This document shows positions 1-6,178 of a stretch of 8,010 nucleotides of DNA, in pieces. The notes beneath the pieces are model-generated. The model was not told the DNA's origin and made no database searches. It saw nothing but the letters and a program-made list of their open reading frames with translations. Origin of the DNA: an uncultured Prevotella sp. (GTDB lineage Bacteria; Bacteroidota; Bacteroidia; Bacteroidales; Bacteroidaceae); contig CALZAP010000048.1 of NCBI GenBank assembly GCA_945614335.1, positions 1-8,010 of the forward strand. The letters are read 5' to 3'. The translations under genes were made by a program, and so were the position numbers. The first letter of the stretch is position 1, and each line of letters starts with the position of its first letter.

Positions 1-604
1 AAAGCTCTTCTCGTTCCCTGTTGAGTGCTATCTTTATGATTCTGAACGGCCGTTGTTTTTTCTCCTTTACCCTGAAAGAAGTGTAAGTGAGACCGGTTTG
101 GTGGCAAATCTCCAGTCCGTGTACAACCCTTCTTGGATTGTTTTTGTCCACAAGGTTGTAGTATTCCGGATCTTTGTCTCTCAGTTCCTCAAGCAAAGCC
201 TGCAGGCCCTCTTCTTCAAGTCTTTTCTTGTAGAGTTGCCTTACATCGTCGTTGATGGTCGGAATGTCATCAATGCCGTTACACACCGCGTCGATATACA
301 TCATGCTTCCTCCTGATAGCAGTGCGACGTTGTTGTGCTTGAACAAGGAGTCGAGCAGTTTCATGACGTCTTGTTCGTACATCGATGCGTTGTAGTATTC
401 TTCGAGTCCGAGCTTAGCCACGAAGTAGTGCTTTACCCTGTTCATTTGTTCAGGTGTGGGAGCGGCGGTCCCGACCTGCATGCCGCGGAATATCTGCCTT
501 GAGTCAGCGTTAATTACCGGAATGTTGTATTTTTCGGCAATGCCGAGGCAGAGTTCCGTTTTTCCCACGGCAGTAGGTCCTGTGATGACGATAAGGGTGT
601 TCAT
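1..604 (-). CDS. miaA: tRNA dimethylallyltransferase MiaA (3' end outside window)
   Basis: This enzyme transfers a dimethylallyl group to N6 of A37, next to the anticodon, in tRNAs that read codons starting with U; it acts in the cytoplasm. 201 residues are visible of a family length near 300, so the C-terminal third is missing. Seen: P-loop GPTAVGKT (residues 9-16), the DSRQIFRGM block (34-42) that matches the family DSRQVYRGM, and NNPRRVVHGLEI (155-166) that matches the usual NPRRVIRALE. The family GGTGLY motif reads GGSMMY here (98-103); I believe this is usual in Bacteroidota, but that is from memory. The ATG at 604 places the P-loop at the normal distance from the start. Only 7 bases separate it from the lpxA stop, so the two are probably co-transcribed and translationally coupled. 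The identification is secure. Confidence 0.96.
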   Translation of the reverse strand, partial: MNTLIVITGPTAVGKTELCLGIAEKYNIPVINADSRQIFRGMQVGTAAPTPEQMNRVKHYFVAKLGLEEYYNASMYEQDVMKLLDSLFKHNNVALLSGGSMMYIDAVCNGIDDIPTINDDVRQLYKKRLEEEGLQALLEELRDKDPEYYNLVDKNNPRRVVHGLEICHQTGLTYTSFRVKEKKQRPFRIIKIALNREREEL

Positions 605-611
605 CTTTTGC

Positions 612-1382
612 TTATCTTACTACGCCTCTCTTGGAGTTTTCGATAAACGAGCAGATGTATTCCACTTCTTTCACGTCAGGGTATTTCATCCTTGCCTCGC
701 TGATTCCATCCTTGATGATACCGTTGGCATAGATGGTACGGTAAGTGTCGTGGATAATATCAATTTGCTCTGCTGTATACCCTCTTCTTCTGAGTCCGAC
801 GATATTGATTCCGCAGTATCGTGTAGGTTCTTTTCCTGCAATGATGAACGGCGGTATGTCGAGGCTGAAGCGGCATCCACCCTGTATCATTACATATCCT
901 CCAATCCTGCAGAACTGGTGACAAAGCACAGTAGCGGAGATGATGGCGTTGTCGTCTATCTCAACTTCTCCAGCCAGTTTCGTGGAGTTGCCGATGATGA
1001 GTCCGTTGCCGAGTATGCAGTCGTGTGCAATGTGCATGTTTTCCATGAGCAGGTTGTTTGAACCCACCACGGTTTTACCTCTGCTTGCCGTTCCGCGGCT
1101 TATTGTGACGTTTTCCCTTATGCTGTTGTTGTCGCCCACTTCACAGAGTGTAGCCTCTCCTCGGTATTTCAGGTCCTGTGGCTTAGTGCTTATGCTTGCA
1201 CCCGGGAATATTTCGTTTCCGCTTCCCAGTCTTGTACCTTGGTGAAGTGTCACGCTGTTGTAGAGCTTGTTGTTGTCGCCGATGACCACGTCAGCGTCGA
1301 TATAACAGAAAGGTCCTATTTCGTTGTTGTCACCTAACTTTGCGTCAGGATGCACGAATGCCATTGGGCTAATGTTATTCAT
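612..1382 (-). CDS. lpxA: UDP-N-acetylglucosamine O-acyltransferase LpxA
   Basis: LpxA moves an (R)-3-hydroxyacyl chain from acyl carrier protein to the 3-OH of UDP-GlcNAc, the first step of lipid A synthesis; it is a cytoplasmic trimer. The protein has 256 residues (E. coli 262). Residues 1-185 show left-handed beta-helix hexapeptides starting at AFVHPDAKLG. MENMHIAHDC (113-122) carries H117 and H120, matching E. coli H122 and the catalytic H125. NQDLKY is seen as PQDLKY (68-73). The C-terminal part, GINIVGLRRRGY (191-202) onward, is the helical LpxA tail. G168 aligns with E. coli G173, the chain-length ruler, so a long acyl chain (C14 or more) is inferred. It lies 45 bases after lpxC-fabZ and 7 bases before miaA and ends in TAA. 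LpxD is excluded by the short N-terminus and the C-terminal tail. Confidence 0.97.
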   Translation of the reverse strand: MNNISPMAFVHPDAKLGDNNEIGPFCYIDADVVIGDNNKLYNSVTLHQGTRLGSGNEIFPGASISTKPQDLKYRGEATLCEVGDNNSIRENVTISRGTASRGKTVVGSNNLLMENMHIAHDCILGNGLIIGNSTKLAGEVEIDDNAIISATVLCHQFCRIGGYVMIQGGCRFSLDIPPFIIAGKEPTRYCGINIVGLRRRGYTAEQIDIIHDTYRTIYANGIIKDGISEARMKYPDVKEVEYICSFIENSKRGVVR

Positions 1383-1427
1383 ATCAATATAATATTAAGT
1401 TATAGTGAATAATCAGAACTGTCCGTT

Positions 1428-2813
1428 CTATTTGTTCTTTACTATCTGTGCAGTGAATGTGGCTTCAGACACCACATGGTCGCCCACGAACACATATCCT
1501 CTCATCGACGAGATGCCGTGTCGTATAGGAGCGAGCAGGTCAACCTTGAAGAGCAAGGTGTCTCCCGGCACTACCTTCTGCCTGAATTTCACGTCGTCGA
1601 TTCTCAGGAAGTAAGTAGACCATTTTTCAGGCTCTTCCACTGAGTTGAGCACGAGCAGTCCTCCACACTGTGCCATAGCCTCAATCTGCAACACTCCCGG
1701 CATTACGGGTTCCTGTGGGAAGTGTCCCTGGAAGAAAGGCTCGTTGCTTGTCACGTTTTTCACACCCACTATGCTTGTTGCTCCGAGGGCAATCACCTTG
1801 TCGACGAGCTGCATGGGGTAGCGGTGGGGCAGAAGTTCTCGTATGCGGTTCACGTCCATCAGCGGCTCCTCGTTCGGGTCGTAGATGGGAGCCTGTATTT
1901 CGTGCTTGCGTATTTCCTTCCGCATCTGTCTTGCAAACTTGTTGTTGATGGTGTGTCCCGGCCTTGTCGCGATTATTCTTCCCTTTATCGGCTTTCCTAT
2001 GAGTGCCATGTCGCCGATGATGTCGAGCAGCTTGTGTCTTGTACACTCGTTTTCCCACACCAGCGGCTTGTGCTGTATGTAGCCGAGGTTGTTGGCGTCG
2101 CGGTGTTCGGCGTGTAGCATGTCGGCAAGAGTGTCGAGCTGTTCCTGTGATATCTGTCGCTCGTAGATGACGATGGCGTTGTCGAGGTCGCCGCCCTTAA
2201 TGAGGTTGGCGTTGAGCAGCGGCTGTATGTCCCTTACGAAAACGAAGGTCCTTGCGGGAGCTATTTCCTTGCTGAAGTCCTCCATGTTGTCGAGCGATGC
2301 AAACTGGCTGTCGATGTATTTTGAGTTAAACGAACACATGGCAGTGATGCTGAACTCCTCGTCGGGCAGTATAGTGATGCACGAACCGGTGTTTTCATCC
2401 TTCACCTCAATTTTCTTTCTGATGACGTACCAGTCTTTCGGAGCGTTGAGTTCCTCAATACCCACTTCGCTTATTTTCTCTACATATTTTATTGCGCTTC
2501 CGTCGAGGATAGGAAATTCCGGTCCGTTCACCTGAATGAGGCAGTTGTCGATGCCGAGTGCATAGAGGGCTGCGAGTCCGTGTTCCACTGTAGACACCCT
2601 TACCTCTCCCTTTCCCAAGACAGTGCCTCTTTGAGTGTCGATCACGTTTTCAGCCACTGCGTCAATAACAGGTTCTCCCGGCAAGTCGATTCTCTGGATT
2701 TTGTATCCATGGTTTTCCTTTGCCGGATTGAATGTCACTGTAAGGCTAAGGCCAGTGTGAAGTCCCTTTCCGCATAGAGAGAAACTACCTTTTAATGTTG
2801 TCTGCTTTGTCAT
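1428..2813 (-). CDS. lpxC-fabZ: Bifunctional LpxC deacetylase / FabZ dehydratase fusion
   Basis: A 461-residue fusion. The N-terminal part (about 1-310) is LpxC, the zinc deacetylase that removes the acetyl group from UDP-3-O-acyl-GlcNAc, the committed step of lipid A synthesis. Zinc ligands are visible: H78 in STVEHGL, and H260 and D264 in RHKLLDIIGD; the catalytic base E77 and the catalytic H287 in RPGHTINNK are also present. The C-terminal part (about 318-461) is FabZ, 3-hydroxyacyl-ACP dehydratase, starting at the LLPHRYPMQLVDKV block, with catalytic H364 in GHFP and E378 in MPGVLQIEAMAQ. The open frame runs back to 3044, but those 77 residues overlap lpxD, are low in hydrophobic structure and match nothing in LpxC. 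The ATG at 2813 gives the usual TLKGSFSLCGKGLHTG start. An insert of about 24 residues lies before H260 relative to E. coli. The stop is TAG, the only one among the seven complete coding regions listed here. The fusion is known in Bacteroidota. Confidence 0.97.
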   Translation of the reverse strand: MTKQTTLKGSFSLCGKGLHTGLSLTVTFNPAKENHGYKIQRIDLPGEPVIDAVAENVIDTQRGTVLGKGEVRVSTVEHGLAALYALGIDNCLIQVNGPEFPILDGSAIKYVEKISEVGIEELNAPKDWYVIRKKIEVKDENTGSCITILPDEEFSITAMCSFNSKYIDSQFASLDNMEDFSKEIAPARTFVFVRDIQPLLNANLIKGGDLDNAIVIYERQISQEQLDTLADMLHAEHRDANNLGYIQHKPLVWENECTRHKLLDIIGDMALIGKPIKGRIIATRPGHTINNKFARQMRKEIRKHEIQAPIYDPNEEPLMDVNRIRELLPHRYPMQLVDKVIALGATSIVGVKNVTSNEPFFQGHFPQEPVMPGVLQIEAMAQCGGLLVLNSVEEPEKWSTYFLRIDDVKFRQKVVPGDTLLFKVDLLAPIRHGISSMRGYVFVGDHVVSEATFTAQIVKNK

Positions 2814-2847
2814 AATTGAAATCTTTGTTGGATTTGTTATGGTAGAG

Positions 2848-3882
2848 TTATTTGAGGGTTTTAAGCTCCTCCACTGTTTTCTGTAACTCGTTGAGTTGTT
2901 TGTAAATGTCTGGCAATCGGCGGAATATGGCCTGTGACTTAAAGTAAGCCTTTGGCTCCATTGGAGGAGTTCCGATAAGTGTTTGGTCGCCCTTGATATT
3001 GCCTGGCACTCCCGACTGTGCGCCGAGGAATGTCTTGTCGCCAATGGAGATATGTCCTGCTATACCCACTTGTCCGCCAAGCATACACCATGCTCCAATT
3101 TTCGTGCTTCCGGCGATACCCACCTGTGCTGACATTACAGTGTTTTCGCCCACTTCACAGTTGTGTGCCACCTGTACGAGGTTGTCGAGTTTCACTCCTT
3201 TGTGTATAATGGTGCTTCCCATTGTAGAACGGTCAACACAAGTGTTAGCCCCTATTTCCACATTGTCTTCTATCACCACATTGCCTATCTGCGGAATCTT
3301 GTCATATCCCTCGGCGTTGGGTGCGAATCCGAATCCGTCGGCACCTATCACACATCCTGCGTGTAGCACGCAATTATTTCCCACCTTGCAGTGATGATAC
3401 ACCACTGCATTGCTGTAAATCTCAGTGTTGTTGCCAACGGAAGCCTTTTCGCCAATAGTGACGTGAGGGTGCAGCACGCATCCATCGCCAATCACCACTT
3501 CAGGTCCTATGGCCACGAAAGGTCCGATGTAGCAGTCTTTTCCCACCTTTGCCGTAGGGTGTATATATGCGAGGGAGTCGATGCCTTTTTTCTTTGGCTG
3601 CATCGACTGATACAGTTGCAGCAGCTTTGCCACGGCCTCGTATGCGCTTTTCACCCTGATGAGAGTTGCCTTTGTCTCCCTTTCCAGTTTCACGGCATCG
3701 TCGACAAGCACTATCGACGACTCAGTGTCGTAGATGTAGTGCAAGTACTTCATGTTAGAGAGGAACGAAATGGCTCCTTTCTTACCTTCTTCTATTTTTG
3801 CGAAAGTGTTGACGGTAGTGAGCTCGTCGCCCTCCACTTTTCCTCCAACGAATTCCGCTATCTGTTTTGCTGAAAATTCCAT
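2848..3882 (-). CDS. lpxD: UDP-3-O-acylglucosamine N-acyltransferase LpxD
   Basis: LpxD adds the second (R)-3-hydroxyacyl chain, to the 2-amino group of the LpxC product, giving UDP-2,3-diacylglucosamine. At 344 residues the length is normal (E. coli 341). Residues 1-100 form the uridine-binding N-terminal domain, with the typical [14 protein letters not shown] stretch (37-50). Residues 105-300 are hexapeptide repeats of the left-handed beta helix. [12 protein letters not shown] (178-189) and [11 protein letters not shown] (235-245) are LpxD signatures; H240 is the counterpart of catalytic H239 in E. coli. The C-terminus (about 320-344) is a charged helix, likely coiled coil, as in the family. 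The ATG at 3882 is supported by the conserved N-terminal start and an A-rich leader. It heads the lipid A block, 34 bases before lpxC-fabZ, and ends in TAA. Confidence 0.97.
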   Translation of the reverse strand: MEFSAKQIAEFVGGKVEGDELTTVNTFAKIEEGKKGAISFLSNMKYLHYIYDTESSIVLVDDAVKLERETKATLIRVKSAYEAVAKLLQLYQSMQPKKKGIDSLAYIHPTAKVGKDCYIGPFVAIGPEVVIGDGCVLHPHVTIGEKASVGNNTEIYSNAVVYHHCKVGNNCVLHAGCVIGADGFGFAPNAEGYDKIPQIGNVVIEDNVEIGANTCVDRSTMGSTIIHKGVKLDNLVQVAHNCEVGENTVMSAQVGIAGSTKIGAWCMLGGQVGIAGHISIGDKTFLGAQSGVPGNIKGDQTLIGTPPMEPKAYFKSQAIFRRLPDIYKQLNELQKTVEELKTLK

Positions 3883-3900
3883 GCAGTCAATTTTTTTTCA
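3883..3900 (-). promoter_or_regulatory. A-rich translation initiation region of lpxD
   Basis: Read on the minus strand, eight consecutive A bases (3898-3891) sit 9 to 16 bases upstream of the lpxD ATG, and no purine-rich GGAGG core is close enough to act as a Shine-Dalgarno site. A-rich leaders in place of Shine-Dalgarno pairing are the known pattern for Bacteroidota; pyrF has a similar A-rich leader at 4883-4900. Its role here is inferred from position and composition only. Confidence 0.4.
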
Positions 3901-3923
3901 AATTTCAGTTTTCTCATCTTTAT

Positions 3924-4050
3924 GGAGTTATCTCCCTTTTCAGGAGTTCAAGGAGTTTAAAAGAGTTCAAGAGTCTTTCCGCTTCCTTTAGGGAGTTTTC
4001 TCAGCTTAGACATTTGTCTTAACTCCTTAACTCCTTAACTCCTTAACTCC
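3924..4050. repeat. Inverted GGAGTT / AACTCC boxes in the pyrF-lpxD gap
   Basis: On the plus strand, left-hand boxes of the form GGAGTT occur at 3924-3929, 3943-3948, 3952-3957 and 3992-3997, with a degenerate AGAGTT at 3962-3967. They face the four TTAACTCC units at 4019-4050. The best arm pair is 3943-3960 (GGAGTTCAAGGAGTTTAA) against 4019-4034 or either 8-base-shifted copy: 16 pairs with two single-base bulges, enclosing 58 bases when the nearest copy is used. In the pyrF-to-lpxD transcript this could fold into a long stem with several alternative registers. It has no U-run and low G+C, so it does not look like an intrinsic terminator. The repeats are seen directly; the fold and any role in mRNA processing or stability are inference. 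Confidence 0.6.
4019..4050. repeat. Four perfect tandem copies of TTAACTCC
   Basis: Four exact 8-base units run head to tail at 4019-4026, 4027-4034, 4035-4042 and 4043-4050; on the transcribed strand they read GGAGTTAA. The array begins 4 bases after the pyrF stop codon. Because the unit is 8 bases long and contains TAA, any three copies place stop codons in all three forward frames of the transcript. Tandem units of this kind can change copy number by replication slippage. I do not recognise it as an insertion-sequence end, an attachment site or a CRISPR array (there are no spacers). Confidence 0.85.
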
Positions 4051-4054
4051 AGTT

Positions 4055-4882
4055 TTACAGTCCCCTTTCCTTCAACACGGCATCCATCTGCTCTTTCAGC
4101 TCCTTTGCCTTTTCCGCTGCCACGGAGGCGAAGTCGGTGCCGTTGCTTGCGTAGATGATGCCTCGTGAGCTGTTGACAAGGAGTCCGCAGTCAGCGTTCA
4201 TTCCATATTTGCATACTTCCTCGAGACTGCCTCCTTGCGCACCCACTCCGGGCACAAGGAGGAAGTGGTCGGGAGCCACTCGTCTGATGTCCTCAAACAT
4301 TTTTCCCTGGGTAGCGCCCACCACATACATCATGTTGTCGGGTGTTCCCCATTTTTGGCTTGTTTTCAGCACCTTTTCAAACAGTCTTTCGCCCTCAGTG
4401 TCGGCCGTGAGTTGGAAGTCGTGGCTGCCCTTGTTGCTTGTGAGTGCGAGAAGTATAACCCACTTTCCCTCATATCCAAGGAAAGGAGTCACGCTGTCTT
4501 CTCCCATGTACGGAGCCACGGTGAGCGAGTCAACGTCATATTCTTCGAAGAAAGTCCTTGCATACATTGCCGATGTGTTACCGATGTCGCCTCGTTTTGC
4601 GTCGGCAATGATGAAGTGCTGGGGATATTTTTCCTTTAGATACTTCACTGTTTTCTCGAAGGCAATGAGTCCTTTCACTCCGAAAGCCTCGTAGAAAGCG
4701 AGGTTTGGCTTGTAAGCCACGCAGTAGTCGGCCGTGGCGTCGATGATTGCCTTGTTGAAATTGAAAATAGGTTCTTCGCCTTCAAGAAGGTGTTGTGGCA
4801 CTTTCTTGAGGTCTGTGTCAAGACCAACGCAGAGGAATGTGCGTTTGGTCTTTATTTGTTCAATCAGTTGTTGTCTGTTCAT
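4055..4882 (-). CDS. pyrF: Orotidine 5'-phosphate decarboxylase, type 2
   Basis: PyrF decarboxylates orotidine 5'-phosphate to UMP, the last step of de novo pyrimidine synthesis, in the cytoplasm. At 275 residues it belongs to the longer type 2 family (about 270) rather than the E. coli type (about 245). Seen: the substrate-binding start FLCVGLDTD (16-24), [15 protein letters not shown] (54-68), and the catalytic block [11 protein letters not shown] (94-104) with K96 as the proton donor and D94 and D99 in the charged network. [14 protein letters not shown] (121-134) and PGVGAQGG (211-218) are phosphate-side loops of the TIM barrel. The ATG at 4882 gives the family-typical N-terminus. It lies 6 bases after the small ORF and is followed at once by the tandem repeats. 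The stop is TAA. Confidence 0.97.
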   Translation of the reverse strand: MNRQQLIEQIKTKRTFLCVGLDTDLKKVPQHLLEGEEPIFNFNKAIIDATADYCVAYKPNLAFYEAFGVKGLIAFEKTVKYLKEKYPQHFIIADAKRGDIGNTSAMYARTFFEEYDVDSLTVAPYMGEDSVTPFLGYEGKWVILLALTSNKGSHDFQLTADTEGERLFEKVLKTSQKWGTPDNMMYVVGATQGKMFEDIRRVAPDHFLLVPGVGAQGGSLEEVCKYGMNADCGLLVNSSRGIIYASNGTDFASVAAEKAKELKEQMDAVLKERGL

Positions 4883-4888
4883 TATTTT

Positions 4889-5035
4889 TTATTTCTTTAT
4901 TTCTGTCCTTGGTGGGTCGTTAAAAGTCTCTATTTTTTTCTGCTTCATTGAGATCATCCTGTGTATGAACTCTTCAGCCTGAACAGTTTTCTCACGCTGT
5001 TCGTTGTCTCTTTTCTTTGTGTAAACCAGTCCCAT
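4889..5035 (-). CDS. Hypothetical 48-residue charged protein
   Basis: An ATG at 5035 opens 48 codons that end in TAA at 4889-4891, filling almost all of the prfA-pyrF gap: 12 bases after the prfA stop and 6 bases before the pyrF start. The product begins MGLVYTKKRDNEQREKT and ends DPPRTEIKK. It is strongly charged and lysine-rich, has no cysteine or tryptophan, no signal peptide and no membrane segment; residues about 9-36 could form one amphipathic helix. Support for coding: all six Asp, Asn, Tyr and His codons end in C, the preference seen in the neighbouring genes, and the packing is tight. I do not recognise the protein. It may instead be non-coding leader sequence. The frame is the same as prfA, so it is also what RF1 readthrough would add. 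Confidence 0.5.
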   Translation of the reverse strand: MGLVYTKKRDNEQREKTVQAEEFIHRMISMKQKKIETFNDPPRTEIKK

Positions 5036-5047
5036 AGAAACAACCAA

Positions 5048-6160
5048 TTACAATTCCGCTTCTTTCATCCTCTCAGCATTCTCTGCCACGGTGAGAGCGT
5101 CGATCATGTCTTGGATGTCGCCACCGAGGAAGCCTTGGAGGTCGTGGGTGGTGTAGCCGATGCGGTGGTCGGTCACGCGTCCTTGTGGGAAGTTGTAAGT
5201 ACGTATTTTCGCACTGCGGTCGCCGGTTGAAACGAGAGTTTTTCTGCGGCTTGCAATGTCGTCGATATACTTTTGGTGTTCCTTGTCATAAATAAAGGTA
5301 CGCAGGCGTGCGAGTGCGCGTTCCTTATTTTTCGGTTGGTCACGCGTCTCGGTACACTCGATGAGAATTTCCTCAGTCTCGCCTGTGTTCGGGTTTTTCC
5401 ACATGTAACGCAGTCTCACTCCCGACTCAACCTTGTTCACGTTCTGTCCGCCGGCACCCGATGAGCGGAAAGTGTCCCACTTTATCTCACCCTCGTTGAT
5501 GTTCACCTCAAACTTGTCGGCCTCAGGCAGCACAGCCACGGTGGCGGCACTGGTCTGCATTCGTCCGTTGCTTTCTGTCACCGGCACTCTCTGCACACGG
5601 TGTACGCCCGACTCGTATTTCAGTATTCCGTAAACGCCGTCCCCGCTCACAGCGAAGTCAATTTCCTTGAATCCTCCGACGGCACCTTCGCTGACGCTGG
5701 TGATTGAGAGGTTCCATCCCTTCGCCTCGCAGAATTTCTTATACATGGCAAACAAGTCACCGGCAAAGAGGCAAGCCTCGTCGCCTCCAGTACCAGCACG
5801 TATTTCCATTTCCACGTTTTTAGCGTCTTCAGGGTCTTTAGGTACGAGAGCGATTTTTATTTCCTCTTCTATTTTAGGTTGAAGCTCCTCGTTGACAGAC
5901 AGTTCCTCCCGGGCCATCTCCCTCATCTCCGGGTCGTTTTCGTTAGCGAGAATGTCTTTGGCCTCCGCAATGGAGTTAAGACACGCGATATATCTCTTTC
6001 GTGCGTCCATGATGTCGCCGAGGTCTTTATACTCTCGTGTCAGTTTCACGAATCGTTGTTGGTCTGCAATGACAGAAGGGTCGGTAATGAGAGTCGACAC
6101 TTCCTCAAACCTGCTTACCAGTCCATCAAGTTTTTGCAGTATGCTATTATTGTCAATCAT
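5048..6160 (-). CDS. prfA: Peptide chain release factor 1
   Basis: RF1 recognises UAA and UAG in the ribosomal A site and triggers hydrolysis of peptidyl-tRNA. The protein has 370 residues, close to the usual 360. Seen: helical N-terminal domain (1-105), RAGTGGDEA (121-129), the codon-reading tripeptide P-V-T (193-195) in RVPVTESNGRMQTS, equivalent to PAT of E. coli RF1 and unlike the SPF of RF2, and the catalytic GGQ (237-239) in SSGAGGQNVNK. The C-terminal block DHRIGYTTHDL (331-341) is typical. Start choice: the frame also has TTG at 6163 directly before ATG at 6160; I take the ATG. The gap to the purM-like stop is 18 bases. No internal frameshift is present, as expected for RF1 rather than RF2. 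The stop is UAA followed by U, a strong termination context. Confidence 0.97.
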   Translation of the reverse strand: MIDNNSILQKLDGLVSRFEEVSTLITDPSVIADQQRFVKLTREYKDLGDIMDARKRYIACLNSIAEAKDILANENDPEMREMAREELSVNEELQPKIEEEIKIALVPKDPEDAKNVEMEIRAGTGGDEACLFAGDLFAMYKKFCEAKGWNLSITSVSEGAVGGFKEIDFAVSGDGVYGILKYESGVHRVQRVPVTESNGRMQTSAATVAVLPEADKFEVNINEGEIKWDTFRSSGAGGQNVNKVESGVRLRYMWKNPNTGETEEILIECTETRDQPKNKERALARLRTFIYDKEHQKYIDDIASRRKTLVSTGDRSAKIRTYNFPQGRVTDHRIGYTTHDLQGFLGGDIQDMIDALTVAENAERMKEAEL

Positions 6161-6178
6161 CAAATTATGTATAAGGTA

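Noticed and set aside
456..1061. Plus-strand open frame of 201 codons opposite lpxA and the start of miaA
   Set aside because: It lies antisense to two clear conserved genes, has no recognisable motif, and such frames arise from the codon bias of the real genes.
1383..1427. Separate promoter for lpxA in the 45-base gap
   Set aside because: The AT-rich stretch has no TAnnTTTG match with fewer than two mismatches, and the gap is short enough for co-transcription.
1681..2058. Minus-strand frame of 125 codons inside lpxC-fabZ
   Set aside because: It is an out-of-frame shadow of the gene, rich in Arg and His, with no family features.
2814..3044. 77-residue N-terminal extension of LpxC-FabZ
   Set aside because: It overlaps the 3' end of lpxD in another frame, has low-quality composition, and the ATG at 2813 gives the conserved LpxC start.
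4019..4050. CRISPR-like array
   Set aside because: The units are only 8 bases long and contiguous, with no spacers and no cas genes nearby.
3883..4054. Intrinsic terminator or Bacteroidota promoter in the pyrF-lpxD gap
   Set aside because: The inverted boxes are low in G+C and lack a U-run after the stem. The best TAnnTTTG match (GAAATTTG near the lpxD start) lacks the first base and has no TTG at the right distance.
6161..6163. TTG start for prfA giving a leading Met-Met
   Set aside because: The ATG at 6160 follows directly and is the preferred start codon; nothing favours the TTG.
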